Source of the DNA: Campylobacter concisus
Lineage (GTDB): Bacteria > Campylobacterota > Campylobacteria > Campylobacterales > Campylobacteraceae
Direction: 5' to 3'
DNA: 64,000 nucleotides
NCBI RefSeq assembly: GCF_003048675.2
Contig: NZ_CP060707.1
Location: forward strand, 372,001-436,000
In this document: in pieces, positions 20,792 through 30,370 of the stretch
Layout: the number at the start of each line of letters is the position of its first letter
How positions within the stretch are numbered: position 1 is the first letter of the stretch
Notes under the pieces: model-generated
What the model was told of the DNA's origin: nothing
Databases searched by the model: none
Seen by the model: the letters and a program-made list of their open reading frames with translations, nothing else
Made by a program: the position numbers and the translations under genes

Positions 20792-22702
20792 ATGCCAAGC
20801 GACGAATCGCAAAAAAAGCACTTTAGTATGGTTAAAACCGTCACTTTGGTCGTGGTTTTGCTTTTTGCTTTCTTTGTAATTGAAAATTTAACTGTCTATT
20901 CATATAAATACAATAATGCGCTCTCTACAAACAACTTTGGCCTCAAAAAAAAGACTGAGTATCTAACAGATCAATATGTGAATTACTTTAAAAATATAAG
21001 TAAATTTAGTGTCTTAGATTTTCAAAATTACATAAGCAATGCCGCCTTTGGTGATGTCTTTTTACTAAAAGAAAATGGCAAAAATGGCTTTAAGATAGAG
21101 GCATCGTCAGACAAAAGCCTCGTAAATAAAGACTACGAAGACAAGAGCTGTGGCGACATCTATTCACATGATTTTCAAAAGAATTATTTCAAGGCTGAAA
21201 TTTTGCCAGAAAATAGCGCTAAAGTATGTATGTTTGTCGCAGTAAATGAATATATTTTAGGCTTTAAAGCGCATATAGATCAAAGGATAACTGGCACTAG
21301 CGATGAATTTTATTTTCAGTGGCTGATGAAAAACATGGCTCTTACTTTGATCTTAAGCTCGATCGGTCTATTTTTAGGGCTTGCGGTCTGTCTTTGGTTT
21401 GTATTTAAGTATCTAAACATCAAATTTGACTATCTAAAAGTAAAAGAAGAGAGCACTATTAAGATCGCTGAACTAAAAGAGAGGCTATATATCGATCCGA
21501 TGACAGGACTTTTTAACAAGGCTGCGCTTTTAAAAGATGTGAGCGAGTATAAATATCCAAAAGTGATACTTATGGATATTGATGATTTTGGCAAGATGAA
21601 CGACTACTACGGCAAATACGTGTGTGACCAGATACTAAAACAGATGGCAAATCTCATCAAAGAATTTGCAAAAAATGAGAATATGAAGGCTTATTGTATC
21701 GAGGCGGACAGATTTGCTTTGGTCGAAGATAATAACGACTTTATCGACAGATACGAAGAGCTTGCTGAAAATTTACTAGATATATTTAAAGGCAGGATGC
21801 TTAGCATAAAAGATGAAAATGGCGTAGAGGTCGATGATATAGAAATTCACAACACCATAGGCTTTGCGCTTGATAGCGACCAGACCTTAAGAAAGGCAAC
21901 CATCGCGCTAAAATCAGCTAAGACGCTTGATAAAGACTATGTTTGCTACTTTAAAGGGCTAAGTCAAAAAGATGAATACGCAAATCAGATCGAGCGCTCA
22001 AAGCTGATCCAAAACGCCACGATAAATGATAACATTGTGCCGTATTTTCAGCCGATATTTGACGAGAAAAAGATCCCTATAAAATATGAATGCTTGATAA
22101 GAATTTTAGACCGCGACGATGTCATCTCGCCAAGTGTATTTTTAGATATCTCAAAGCGTATCAAGCGTTACGCAGACCTTGAAAAACAGCTCATCAAAAA
22201 GTGCTTTGAGCACCTTATTGAAGATCCAAATTTGGTTCTTTCTATAAATTTAAGCAGCCGAGATATGATAGATGGCGACGTCTCTGCGCTGGTTTTAAAT
22301 TTGCTAAACAAGCACAATGTCGCTGGCAGGATAGTGTTTGAGATAGTTGAAGACGAGGAGCTAAAGAGTGCTGAGCGCGTCTCAGTCTTTATCGAGCGAG
22401 CAAAGAGCATGGGCGCTATGATAGCGATCGATGACTTTGGCTCTGGCTACTCAAATTTCTCTTACATCATAAAAATCAAGCCAGACTACGTGAAGATCGA
22501 TGGCTCTATCATCAAAGACATCGATATCAATAAAGACTCATACGCTATCGCAAGCGCGATCGTGGCATTTGCAAAGGATCTTGGCATAAAAACGATCGCA
22601 GAGTATGTTCATTCTAAAGAAGTCTTTAACGTCTGTAAGGAGATAGGCATCGACGAATTTCAGGGATTTTACTTGGGAATTCCTTCTAAAAAGGCGTTTT
22701 AG
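20792..22702 (+). CDS. Membrane GGDEF/EAL cyclic-di-GMP protein
   Basis: A 636-residue signalling protein. An N-terminal helix (about 13-33) and a second (about 178-203) enclose a periplasmic sensor region. The GGDEF domain begins at [14 protein letters not shown], but its active-site loop reads EADRFAL instead of GGDEF, so diguanylate cyclase activity is probably lost. The EAL domain keeps the catalytic set: YECLIR in place of EAL (Glu kept), [38 protein letters not shown] and EFQGF. It is therefore probably a c-di-GMP phosphodiesterase tuned by a periplasmic signal. AAGGAAG precedes the ATG. The dapE GTG starts at its stop codon. Confidence 0.9.
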   Translation: MPSDESQKKHFSMVKTVTLVVVLLFAFFVIENLTVYSYKYNNALSTNNFGLKKKTEYLTDQYVNYFKNISKFSVLDFQNYISNAAFGDVFLLKENGKNGFKIEASSDKSLVNKDYEDKSCGDIYSHDFQKNYFKAEILPENSAKVCMFVAVNEYILGFKAHIDQRITGTSDEFYFQWLMKNMALTLILSSIGLFLGLAVCLWFVFKYLNIKFDYLKVKEESTIKIAELKERLYIDPMTGLFNKAALLKDVSEYKYPKVILMDIDDFGKMNDYYGKYVCDQILKQMANLIKEFAKNENMKAYCIEADRFALVEDNNDFIDRYEELAENLLDIFKGRMLSIKDENGVEVDDIEIHNTIGFALDSDQTLRKATIALKSAKTLDKDYVCYFKGLSQKDEYANQIERSKLIQNATINDNIVPYFQPIFDEKKIPIKYECLIRILDRDDVISPSVFLDISKRIKRYADLEKQLIKKCFEHLIEDPNLVLSINLSSRDMIDGDVSALVLNLLNKHNVAGRIVFEIVEDEELKSAERVSVFIERAKSMGAMIAIDDFGSGYSNFSYIIKIKPDYVKIDGSIIKDIDINKDSYAIASAIVAFAKDLGIKTIAEYVHSKEVFNVCKEIGIDEFQGFYLGIPSKKAF

Positions 22703-23793
22703 TGGTAGTTAGCTTTTTAAAAGAGCTTTTAAGTTTTCGCTCTATCACGCCAGAAGATGCAGGTAGTTTGGAGTTTATCGCTAAATTTATGCCTGATTTT
22801 GAGGCTAAATTTATAGAAAAAAATGGTACAAAAAATTTAATACTTTCTAAAATTTATGGAGACGGCGAGCATCTTGCTTTTGCAGGGCATATAGATGTCG
22901 TGCCTCCAGGAGATGGCTGGGAGAGCGAGCCATTTAACCCACTAGAAAAAGATGGCTACATCTACGCAAGAGGCGCGCAGGATATGAAAAGTGGCGTGGC
23001 TGCCTTTGTTTGTGCTGCTAAAGATGCAAAATTTAATGGCAAACTAAGCCTCATCTTAACAAGCGATGAAGAGGGCGATGGCACTTATGGCACGCCTTTA
23101 GCACTTGAATATCTGCGTGAGATAGGGGATCTGCCTAAATTTTGCGTCGTAGCTGAGCCAACTTGCGATAAGAAATTTGGCGATAGCATAAAGGTTGGCA
23201 GACGTGGCTCGATAAATGGCAAGATCGTGATAAAGGGCGTTCAAGGTCACGTGGCATACCCAGAAAAATGCGTAAATCCAGTAAATTTAATAGCTCCACT
23301 TTTAAGCAAGATAGCTGATCACGATATGGACGGCGGAAGCGAGTTTTTTAGCCCAAGCAAGATCGTGGTGACGGACATTCGTGGTGGCATGCAAGTTTGC
23401 AACGTCACTCCAAGTGAGCTTAGCATAATGTTTAACGTTAGAAACTCAAATTTAACTGACGCAAATGACGTTGAGAGCTATCTTAGAATCGTTTTAGATG
23501 GGCTTAGTTACGAGCTTAGTATAAAGCAAAGCTCGAAGAGATTTTTAACCAACAAAGATAGCAAGATCGTAAGAAATTTAATGGCATCTGTCGCAAAGAT
23601 CACTGGCGTTACGCCACTTTTAAACACAAAGGGCGGCACGAGTGATGCAAGGCACTTTGCTGAGTTTGGCGTAGATGCGATAGAATTTGGTGTAATAAAC
23701 GATCGCATACACGCCAAAAACGAACGTGTCAGCATCAGCGAAGTAAATAAACTTTATGAAGTTTTTAAAGACCTTATAGAAAATTTCCGCTAA
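22702..23793 (+). CDS. dapE: Succinyl-diaminopimelate desuccinylase
   Basis: A 363-residue M20 zinc hydrolase of the lysine/diaminopimelate pathway. Metal and catalytic motifs are present: [47 protein letters not shown], and the late [11 protein letters not shown]. The dimerisation (lid) domain starts near [11 protein letters not shown]. The start is GTG 22702, on the last base of the preceding gene. Confidence 0.94.
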   Translation: MVVSFLKELLSFRSITPEDAGSLEFIAKFMPDFEAKFIEKNGTKNLILSKIYGDGEHLAFAGHIDVVPPGDGWESEPFNPLEKDGYIYARGAQDMKSGVAAFVCAAKDAKFNGKLSLILTSDEEGDGTYGTPLALEYLREIGDLPKFCVVAEPTCDKKFGDSIKVGRRGSINGKIVIKGVQGHVAYPEKCVNPVNLIAPLLSKIADHDMDGGSEFFSPSKIVVTDIRGGMQVCNVTPSELSIMFNVRNSNLTDANDVESYLRIVLDGLSYELSIKQSSKRFLTNKDSKIVRNLMASVAKITGVTPLLNTKGGTSDARHFAEFGVDAIEFGVINDRIHAKNERVSISEVNKLYEVFKDLIENFR

Positions 23794-23847
23794 TCTATTT
23801 TTACCACCAAGTAGTTAAATTTAATCGCCACTTCTAGCGTTTTTTAG

Positions 23848-24294
23848 AATAAATTTTCAAAAAACGGCTACGCTTTGCCTGAAAATGAAACCACTGCAAA
23901 GGCGATAGGACTTTTGCTAACTATCATTGCTATTTTATTTTTGATAGCACTTATCTTTGACCTAAAACTTGGTGAAAATGGCGCATTTATGCAAATAAGT
24001 AAATTTTGCTCAGTTGGTGCGATCAGTAAGATTTTTGAGCGTGATTTTTCGATGTTTTATGGCGTCATCTCTATCATCGTTTGCGCAAGTATCACAAATT
24101 GAGTGCTAAATCAATACAAATTTGGCTTTGAAGCTCAGTTTTTTGTTTTAGGCATGGGAGCTGGAGCCGCTATAAGTCACAACTTTATCTTAGCAAGCTC
24201 AGGAGCTGGCATCACACCTTTTGCTCTTTATGCTGTAGCAACCCTTATATCTATGCTATCTATATTGGATTTTTCACTAAAAAAGCTTAAATAA
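23848..24294 (+). pseudogene. Small membrane protein gene interrupted by an in-frame TGA
   Basis: One frame runs from a TTG at 23875 (open back to 23848) to 24294 and is hydrophobic throughout, but has a single TGA at 24100-24102. The two halves each contain plausible transmembrane helices: AIGLLLTIIAILFLIALIF, then YGVISIIVCASI before the stop, and FFVLGMGAGAAIS and YAVATLISMLSIL after it. I do not recognise the family. Either a point mutation has broken a small membrane protein, or two short proteins are made. No strong ribosome site precedes either half, which favours decay. Confidence 0.5.
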
Positions 24295-24348
24295 ATTTGG
24301 CTACTTTTGCAGGTTTTTGCTTATAAATTTTAAATTTAAATTTTAGAG

Positions 24349-24376
24349 AAATTTAGCCACCAAAGTGGCTAAATTT
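24349..24376 (-). terminator. Hairpin after the surA-like gene
   Basis: A perfect 12-bp stem (AAATTTAGCCAC / GTGGCTAAATTT) with a CAAA loop, just past the stop of the minus-strand gene and followed on that strand by T-rich sequence. Confidence 0.7.
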
Positions 24377-24380
24377 GAAG

Positions 24381-25211
24381 TTATCTTAGGATTTGAATTT
24401 TTGCTTTTGCGCGGAGTTTTTCGAAGTAATCACTCATTAATTTTTCTTGCTCGCCTTGGTAAAGCTCGTTTATAACGTTATCTTTTACATCAGCAAAGCT
24501 TGGTGTGTATGAGCCGATCTTCTCTTTTACTAAAAACATATCAAAGCTATCAGGTCCTTGCAAAGGCTGTGTGTAGTCGCCGTTATTTGTGCTTGAGATG
24601 ATCGCAGCAAGTCTTGGATCTATGCTTTGATAGTCTAAACTCACCTCTTGCGTTTGCACGCCGTCTAGTAGCTTCGGACTTGTCTTTTGAGCTTCAAGCA
24701 GATCAGGGTCTTTTGCTCTATAAACTACGACTCTAGCGGTGCTAAAGACCTTAAATTTATCAGGATTAGCGTCAAAATACGCCTTTGCTTTTTGCTCATT
24801 TATATTTTTGCCAGCCTCAGCAGCTATGCTTTTATAAAGTTTTTCTTGAAGCATCTTGTGCTCTAGGTTGTTTTTGAAGTCCAAAAAGTCCATGCCTTGA
24901 GCTTGGATAGAGCTTCTAAACTGCGAATTTGTCATGCCATTTTGCTTTGCGATCGCCTCGATCCTGTCGTTTAGCTCAAAAGGTGTAACGCTTAAATTTA
25001 AGTTTTTTATCTGCGCATCTTCAAGCCTATCTCTGATAAGCAAATTTAAAGCGTCCTGCTCTGTTGTCTTTAGCTGTTCCTTCAAGCTATAAACCTCGTA
25101 AAGCGTGATAGGCTCGTTCTCCACGATAGCTGCGATGCCGTTTATCATCTGAGCTGAATATAAATTTAAGGCACTTAACACGCCAGCAGCCAAAAAGAGC
25201 AATTTTTTCAT
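24381..25211 (-). CDS. SurA-like periplasmic chaperone / peptidyl-prolyl isomerase
   Basis: A 276-residue exported protein. The start is placed at ATG 25211, which gives a proper signal peptide (MKKLLFLAAGVLSALNLYSA). The N-terminal chaperone-like domain (GIAAIVENEPITLYEV onward) matches the SurA_N/PEB4 class. A short parvulin-like region follows (FKVFSTARVVVYRAKD ... GDYTQPLQGPDSFDMFLVKEK). Such proteins escort outer-membrane proteins in the periplasm. C. jejuni, as I recall, has a SurA-like gene at the same place beside gltX. Divergent from gltX. Confidence 0.85.
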   Translation of the reverse strand: MKKLLFLAAGVLSALNLYSAQMINGIAAIVENEPITLYEVYSLKEQLKTTEQDALNLLIRDRLEDAQIKNLNLSVTPFELNDRIEAIAKQNGMTNSQFRSSIQAQGMDFLDFKNNLEHKMLQEKLYKSIAAEAGKNINEQKAKAYFDANPDKFKVFSTARVVVYRAKDPDLLEAQKTSPKLLDGVQTQEVSLDYQSIDPRLAAIISSTNNGDYTQPLQGPDSFDMFLVKEKIGSYTPSFADVKDNVINELYQGEQEKLMSDYFEKLRAKAKIQILR

Positions 25212-25241
25212 AATGAAACCTTTATTTAAGTATTTAGTAAA

Positions 25242-25247
25242 TATAAT
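25242..25247 (+). promoter_or_regulatory. -10 box for gltX
   Basis: A perfect TATAAT 34 bp before the gltX ATG in the 70-bp divergent gap. Confidence 0.5.
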
Positions 25248-25255
25248 TTTGGGCA

Positions 25256-25261
25256 ATTATA
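25256..25261 (-). promoter_or_regulatory. -10 box for the surA-like gene
   Basis: A perfect TATAAT on the minus strand, 44 bp before the surA-like ATG; it sits back to back with the gltX -10. Confidence 0.5.
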
Positions 25262-25281
25262 ACATAAAAATAAGGCACAAA

Positions 25282-26661
25282 ATGATAGTTACTAGATTTG
25301 CTCCGTCGCCTACTGGATACCTACACATAGGCGGACTTAGGACAGCTCTTTATAATTATTTATACGCAAGAGCTAACAATGGAAAATTTCTGCTCCGCAT
25401 CGAAGATACTGACTTAAAACGAAACTCAGAAGAAGCCACACAAGCTATAAAAGAGGCATTTGCTTGGTGCAAGCTAGATCACGACGGCGAAGTGACCTAT
25501 CAGTCAAAGAGGTTTGATCTTTACAAAGAGTACGTTAAAAAGCTGCTTGATGAGGGCAAAGCCTACAAATGCTATATGAGCAAAGAGGAGCTTGAGGAGC
25601 TTAGAGCTAGCCAAGAGGCTAGAAAAGAACGCCCAAAATATGATAATAGATATAGAGGTTTTAAAGGCACGCCTCCAGCTGGCATCGAGCCAGTCATCCG
25701 TATAAAAGCCCCACTTAGCGGCGAGATCGTCATACATGATGGTATAAAGGGCGAGGTTAAATTTAAGGTTGAAGATATCTTAGACGACTTCATCATCGCA
25801 AGAAGCGACGGCACGCCAACATATAACTTCACAGTTGTGATAGACGATGCGCTAATGGGCGTAACAGACGTTATCCGCGGCGATGATCACCTCTCAAATA
25901 CCCCAAAACAGATCGTTCTTTACGAGGCGCTTGGCTTTAAGGTGCCAAAATTTTATCACGTCGCTATGATAAACGGCGAGGACGGCAAAAAGCTTAGCAA
26001 AAGGCACGGCGCGACCGACGTTATGGAGTATAAAAAGATGGGCTACTTGCCTGAAGCGCTCTTAAATTTTCTCGTTCGTCTTGGCTGGAGCCACGGCGAT
26101 GATGAGATTTTTACTATCGAGGATATGCTTAAATACTTCAATCCAAACGATATCAACAAAAGCTCAAGCACCTACAACGCTCAAAAGCTTGACTGGCTAA
26201 ATTCTCACTATATAAAAACTTTGCCTTATGAGAGGCTAGCGCATGATATGCTTGAATTTGGCGTGGATTTTAAGGCTTTGGTAAAGGGTGAACTACTGCT
26301 AAATTCGCTCCGTGAGAGATCAAAGACGCTAATCGAAATGGCAAATAGCGCAAATGCTATCATCAACGCTCCAAAAAGCTACGACGAGAAAGCTTGGGCT
26401 AAATTTATAAATGAAAATAGCAAAGAAATTTTGGCGAAATTTGCTCAAATTTTAGACCGCGACCTTGACGCAAAGGGCTACGAGGAGCTAACTAATAAAT
26501 TTTTAGAACAAAATGGCTTAAAACTAAAAGACCTAGCTCAGGCCCTAAGGATAGCGCTAACTGGCTCAAGCGTGAGCCCAAGTATCTTTGAAGTGCTTGA
26601 AGTAGTAGGTAGCAACGAGATCAAAAAAAGAATACAAAATTTACTAAAGGAAAAGAAATGA
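25282..26661 (+). CDS. gltX: Glutamyl-tRNA synthetase
   Basis: A 459-residue class Ic synthetase. The start is set at ATG 25282 because the protein then opens directly with [16 protein letters not shown] (HIGH motif); upstream codons are not conserved in character. The KMSKS-type loop reads [11 protein letters not shown]. Campylobacter species commonly carry two GltX proteins, one of them specialised toward tRNA(Gln), whose product is then amidated by GatCAB; which type this is I cannot tell. Its stop overlaps the maeB start by 4 nt. Confidence 0.95.
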   Translation: MIVTRFAPSPTGYLHIGGLRTALYNYLYARANNGKFLLRIEDTDLKRNSEEATQAIKEAFAWCKLDHDGEVTYQSKRFDLYKEYVKKLLDEGKAYKCYMSKEELEELRASQEARKERPKYDNRYRGFKGTPPAGIEPVIRIKAPLSGEIVIHDGIKGEVKFKVEDILDDFIIARSDGTPTYNFTVVIDDALMGVTDVIRGDDHLSNTPKQIVLYEALGFKVPKFYHVAMINGEDGKKLSKRHGATDVMEYKKMGYLPEALLNFLVRLGWSHGDDEIFTIEDMLKYFNPNDINKSSSTYNAQKLDWLNSHYIKTLPYERLAHDMLEFGVDFKALVKGELLLNSLRERSKTLIEMANSANAIINAPKSYDEKAWAKFINENSKEILAKFAQILDRDLDAKGYEELTNKFLEQNGLKLKDLAQALRIALTGSSVSPSIFEVLEVVGSNEIKKRIQNLLKEKK

Positions 26662-27911
26662 CACACGTTACTAAAGAAGAGGCACTAAACTACCACATCG
26701 GCGGTAAGATCGAGATCAGGGTAAAGACACCTTGCGAGACTTCAAGAGACCTTTCAATGGCCTATACACCAGGCGTTGCTGAGCCATGCCGTGAGATAAA
26801 TGCAGACACTGAGCTAGCTTATAAATATACAAATAAAGCAAATTTGGTGGCTGTCATCACTGATGGCACGGCTGTTCTTGGACTTGGCGACATCGGCGCT
26901 ATCGCTGGTAAGCCAGTTATGGAGGGCAAGGCGGTGCTATTTAAGAAATTTGCAAACGTTGATGCCTTTGACATCGAGCTAGATGAGCATGATCCTGATA
27001 AGATCGTTGAAATTTGCAAGGCTCTTGCTCCTACATTTGGCGGTATAAATTTAGAAGATATCCGCGCTCCAAAGTGCTTTGAGATCGAGAGAAAGCTTCA
27101 AGAAGCGGTCGATATCCCTGTAATGCACGACGATCAACACGGCACAGCGATGATAACAAGCGCTGGCATTATAAATGCGATGGAAATTTCTGGCAAAGAT
27201 ATATCTAAGATAAAGATCGTAGTTAGCGGCGCAGGTGCAGCTGGCATCGCGTGCGCAAAGATGTATAAAGCACTTGGGGCAAAACACATCGTGATGATAG
27301 ATAGCAAAGGCGTCATCCACTCAAAAAGAACAGACCTAACTCCAGAAAAGGTTGAATTTGCGCTTGAGACCGAGGATAGGACTTTGGCTGATGCGATGAA
27401 AGGCGCTGATATGTTTTTAGGCCTTTCTAAGCCTGGCGTTGTGACAAAAGAGATGGTTGCGTCGATGAACAAAGAGCCTATCATCTTCGCTTTGGCAAAC
27501 CCAGTGCCTGAAATCTTCCCAGAGGATGTCGTAGCTGTAAGAGATGACGTTATGATGGGCACAGGCAGAAGCGACTATCCTAACCAAGTAAATAACGTTT
27601 TGGGCTTTCCATTTATCTTTAGAGGCGCGCTTGATGTTAGGGCTAAAAAGATCACTGAAAATATGAAAATGGCTGCAGCTAAAGCGCTTGCGCAGCTTGC
27701 AAAAGAGCCAGTGCCAGCTGAAGTTTTAAAAGCAAGTGGCGTTAGCGAGCTAAAATTTGGCAAAGAGTACATCATCCCAAAACCATTTGACAAGCGCGTC
27801 CTAACAGCGGTCGCTCCAGCAGTTGCAAAAGCTGCAGTTGAAGATGGTGTAGCGAGGGTAAAAGACTTTGATGTTGAGGCTTACAAAGCCAAACTTGCAA
27901 AAGGTTTTTAA
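26658..27911 (+). CDS. maeB: Malic enzyme (oxaloacetate-decarboxylating malate dehydrogenase)
   Basis: A 417-residue short-form malic enzyme, converting malate to pyruvate and CO2 with reduction of NAD(P). Visible motifs are [12 protein letters not shown], the metal/substrate region [28 protein letters not shown], and the nucleotide-binding [16 protein letters not shown]. It lacks the C-terminal phosphotransacetylase-like domain of long MaeB. The 4-nt overlap with gltX suggests cotranscription, and a strong hairpin follows the gene. Confidence 0.93.
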   Translation: MTHVTKEEALNYHIGGKIEIRVKTPCETSRDLSMAYTPGVAEPCREINADTELAYKYTNKANLVAVITDGTAVLGLGDIGAIAGKPVMEGKAVLFKKFANVDAFDIELDEHDPDKIVEICKALAPTFGGINLEDIRAPKCFEIERKLQEAVDIPVMHDDQHGTAMITSAGIINAMEISGKDISKIKIVVSGAGAAGIACAKMYKALGAKHIVMIDSKGVIHSKRTDLTPEKVEFALETEDRTLADAMKGADMFLGLSKPGVVTKEMVASMNKEPIIFALANPVPEIFPEDVVAVRDDVMMGTGRSDYPNQVNNVLGFPFIFRGALDVRAKKITENMKMAAAKALAQLAKEPVPAEVLKASGVSELKFGKEYIIPKPFDKRVLTAVAPAVAKAAVEDGVARVKDFDVEAYKAKLAKGF

Positions 27912-27914
27912 TCA

Positions 27915-27940
27915 AATTTAGCCCAATTCTGGGCTAAATT
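27915..27940 (+). terminator. Hairpin after malic enzyme gene
   Basis: An 11-bp stem (AATTTAGCCCA / TGGGCTAAATT) with a 4-nt loop, 3 nt past the stop, followed by a short T/C-rich run. Confidence 0.6.
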
Positions 27941-28000
27941 CTTCTCTTGGCATTTTGTAAAAGACAAACCCTGTAAAAACAGTAAATTTAAGGACAAAAA

Positions 28001-28627
28001 ATGCAAAACGTGAAGCTCATCTCACACCCATTGATCGAGCATAAATTAACAATCTTACGTGATAAAAACACCCAGCCTTTTCAGTTTCGCATGCTAGTTG
28101 ATGAGATCAGCTACCTTATGATCTTTGAGGCGACTAGAAATTTAAAGGTAAAAGATGTCAAAGTCCAAACCCCAGTTGCGCTGGCAGACGCAAAGAGGCT
28201 TACTACAAAGGTGATGATATGCCCTATCTTAAGGGCTGCGCTTGGCATGCTTGATAGCGTTTTTACCATCATCCCAGATGCGAGTGTGGGCTTTTTGGGC
28301 TTTCAGCGAAACGAGGAGACAGCGCAGGCTGAGTTTTTCTACGCAAAGCTTCCAAAAGACGCAAAAGAGCGCATGGCGATCATCATCGACCCTATGTTTG
28401 CAACTGGCGGCACGGCGATAGACGCGGTTAAGTTCTTGCGTGAAAAAGGCGTTAAAGAGATCAAATTTATCTCTATCATCGCTGCACCTGAAGGACTAAA
28501 GAGATTTAGCGAAATTTACCCAGACGTCGAGGTCTATACGGCATCGATCGATGAGAAGCTAAACGAGAAAAACTACATCGTTCCAGGCCTTGGTGACGCT
28601 GGCGATAGAGTTTTTAACACACTTTAA
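28001..28627 (+). CDS. upp: Uracil phosphoribosyltransferase
   Basis: A 208-residue pyrimidine salvage enzyme making UMP from uracil and PRPP. The PRPP-binding loop is AIIIDPMFATGGTAIDAV and the uracil-binding end has YIVPGLGDAGDRVFNT, both family signatures. AAGGA precedes the ATG. The barnase-like gene begins 9 nt after the stop, and mqnA follows beyond the barnase/barstar pair. Confidence 0.96.
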   Translation: MQNVKLISHPLIEHKLTILRDKNTQPFQFRMLVDEISYLMIFEATRNLKVKDVKVQTPVALADAKRLTTKVMICPILRAALGMLDSVFTIIPDASVGFLGFQRNEETAQAEFFYAKLPKDAKERMAIIIDPMFATGGTAIDAVKFLREKGVKEIKFISIIAAPEGLKRFSEIYPDVEVYTASIDEKLNEKNYIVPGLGDAGDRVFNTL

Positions 28628-28636
28628 GGGCAAAAT

Positions 28637-29143
28637 TTGAACAAAAGACTTTTTCCAGCCTTAGTTGCCTTTGTCATTGCTATCATCATAGGCACCTTCT
28701 TTTTTTCAAAAGAGGGCGGAGAGGCAAACAAAAACGCTCAAATTTTACTTGAGCAGCTAAACAAAGAGGGGCAAAAGAGCCAGAGCCTTGCAGAAAACGG
28801 CTCATACACCTCAAAAGATGAGGTCGCACTTTATATCTATAAATTTAACAAGCTGCCAAAGAATTTTATAACTAAAAAAGAGGCACTTGAACTTGGCTGG
28901 GACGCAAAAAGCGGAAATTTATGGCAGGTAAGTGGCGGCAAAAGCATCGGTGGAGATAGATTTTCAAACCGAGAAAAGAGGCTGCCTGAGGCTGATGGTA
29001 GAAAGTGGTTTGAGTGCGATGTAAATTATAATGGCGGCAGGCGTGGCGCTGAGAGAATTTTATATTCAAACGACGGACTTATCTACTACACGCCCGATCA
29101 CTACGAGCATTTTTATCTGCTTTATGAGAAGAGGATGCAATGA
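28637..29143 (+). CDS. Membrane-anchored barnase-like ribonuclease
   Basis: A 168-residue protein with an N-terminal hydrophobic segment (about residues 5-23; signal peptide or anchor, no clear cleavage site) and a C-terminal barnase/RNase T1-like domain from about residue 60. Conserved barnase residues are present: the KLPKNFITK segment (Lys80), GKSIGGDRFSNRE, catalytic Glu126 in WFECDVNY, Arg136 and Arg140 in GGRRGAERILYS, and His155 in TPDHYEHF. It should be an active guanyl-preferring RNase that is exported or held at the membrane. It overlaps the barstar-like gene by 4 nt, the toxin-inhibitor arrangement. The pair sits between upp and mqnA, which I recall as adjacent in C. jejuni. Confidence 0.92.
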   Translation: MNKRLFPALVAFVIAIIIGTFFFSKEGGEANKNAQILLEQLNKEGQKSQSLAENGSYTSKDEVALYIYKFNKLPKNFITKKEALELGWDAKSGNLWQVSGGKSIGGDRFSNREKRLPEADGRKWFECDVNYNGGRRGAERILYSNDGLIYYTPDHYEHFYLLYEKRMQ

Positions 29144-29412
29144 AAATCGTGATCTTGGATGCTAAAAAAATGCTCGAAAAAGAGAAGATGCATGAGTATT
29201 TTGCAAAGAAATTTGACCTGCCAGAGTACTACGGCAAAAATTTAGACGCGCTCTTTGACTGTCTTTGCGAGATAAATGAGCCAACTCTTATAAAGCTAAA
29301 AAACGAAGATGCCTTAGAAACAGGGCTAAAAGAGAGCTTGGTAACGCTATTTTACGACGTTTGTTCGGAAAACGAGATGGTTAAATTTGAGATTATAAAA
29401 GATGAAAAATGA
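29140..29412 (+). CDS. Barstar-like ribonuclease inhibitor
   Basis: A 90-residue barstar-family protein. It keeps the barnase-binding helix LPEYYGKNLDALFDCL, with Tyr30/31 and the two key acids Asp36 and Asp40. It has no signal peptide, so it acts in the cytosol, protecting the cell until the RNase is exported. It overlaps the RNase gene upstream (ATGA) and mqnA downstream (ATGA), so all three are probably translated together. Confidence 0.93.
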   Translation: MKIVILDAKKMLEKEKMHEYFAKKFDLPEYYGKNLDALFDCLCEINEPTLIKLKNEDALETGLKESLVTLFYDVCSENEMVKFEIIKDEK

Positions 29413-30089
29413 TATTTGGAAAGATTGATTATCTAAATTTACTCCCATTTCATGTATTTTTAAAGGCAGCTCCACTCAAAACTCAGGTAAAAAAGGCGAT
29501 CGAGTTTAAAAAAGGCGTGCCAAGTAAGCTAAATAGAGCGCTAAACGCTAGAAAGATCGACGCTGCGGTGATCTCAAGCATAGCAAGTAAAAAGGCAAAT
29601 TTAAAGAAGCTAAATTTTGGAATAGTCGCCAAAAAAGATGTCAAAAGCGTGCTTGTTCGCAAAAACTCCGCTATGAAATTTGACCCAGCTTCAGCTAGCT
29701 CAAACGCCCTAGCAAATATACTTCATCTAAAAGGCGAGGTGATCATAGGCGATAGGGCGCTAAAGGCATACTTAAGCGAGGGTAAAGAGTGCTTTTACGA
29801 CCTTGGTCAAATTTGGCACGAAAAGACAAATTTGCCATTTGTTTTTGGTAGATTTTCTTACGTAAAAAATGGCTCGTTTTACAAAAGGCTGGTCGCAAAA
29901 TTTTTACAAAAAAATGTAAAGATCCCAAACTATATCTTAGCCCAGTATGCTAAAAGCCGCGACATAAGCGAGCAAGATATCAAGTGGTACCTTAAATTTA
30001 TAAGCTACAAGATTGGCCTAAAAGAGCAAAAATCACTCCGAAAATTTTTTAAAGAACATAGGTTTTTAAGAGAGGCAATGAAAGTCTAA
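29409..30089 (+). CDS. mqnA: Chorismate dehydratase (futalosine pathway)
   Basis: A 226-residue MqnA-family protein with a periplasmic-binding-protein-like fold but no signal peptide: FGKIDYLNLLPFHVF at the start, the KKGVPSKLNRAL loop, and AAVISSIAS. It catalyses the first step of menaquinone synthesis by the futalosine route, which Campylobacter uses. I also recall it lying near upp in C. jejuni. Here a barnase/barstar pair lies between them. Confidence 0.85.
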   Translation: MIFGKIDYLNLLPFHVFLKAAPLKTQVKKAIEFKKGVPSKLNRALNARKIDAAVISSIASKKANLKKLNFGIVAKKDVKSVLVRKNSAMKFDPASASSNALANILHLKGEVIIGDRALKAYLSEGKECFYDLGQIWHEKTNLPFVFGRFSYVKNGSFYKRLVAKFLQKNVKIPNYILAQYAKSRDISEQDIKWYLKFISYKIGLKEQKSLRKFFKEHRFLREAMKV

Positions 30090-30370
30090 TGCTATGCATA
30101 GTGGTTTTGTTTCTAGATTAAGGTTTCAATATAAATTTTTATAATATAATAAATACATTTACATTATATTTTAAGGATTACTGACTATAATTGCCAAAAA
30201 TAATTCTTGTTTATAAAACTAAAATATTTAAAAGGAGGTAGATATAAAATTAATTCAAACACGCCAATTTGGGCACAATAATTCATTTTAAAGTTAAAGT
30301 CTAAAGTGTATAACCTAGCATAAATGTGTAGGTTATTAATATTTTATAAAAATTATAAAAAGGAGAATAA
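30090..30370. other. AT-rich intergenic region upstream of the SPFH gene
   Basis: No convincing gene in 281 bp. It contains a strong ribosome-binding sequence AAAAGGAGGT at 30230-30239, followed not by a normal start codon but by an open frame of about 16 codons ending at TAA near 30290. It also holds a hairpin (30310-30336) and the AAAAGGAG that serves the SPFH gene. The orphan ribosome site may be the remains of a lost gene or of a leader peptide. Confidence 0.5.
30310..30336 (+). promoter_or_regulatory. Hairpin in the leader of the SPFH gene
   Basis: ATAACCTA at 30310-30317 pairs with TAGGTTAT at 30329-30336 around an 11-nt loop; A/T-rich sequence follows before the ribosome site. It could be a weak terminator or a leader structure. 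Confidence 0.4.

Noticed and set aside
24100-24102. Selenocysteine codon
   Set aside because: A hydrophobic protein with no redox motif near the TGA and no obvious downstream hairpin; a nonsense mutation is simpler.
25213-25281. N-terminal extension of gltX
   Set aside because: The extension covers the divergent promoter region and adds residues absent from the family; ATG 25282 gives the normal start.
27051-27562. Minus-strand frames of 89 and 142 codons
   Set aside because: Both overlap the clear malic enzyme gene in antisense and show no family motif.
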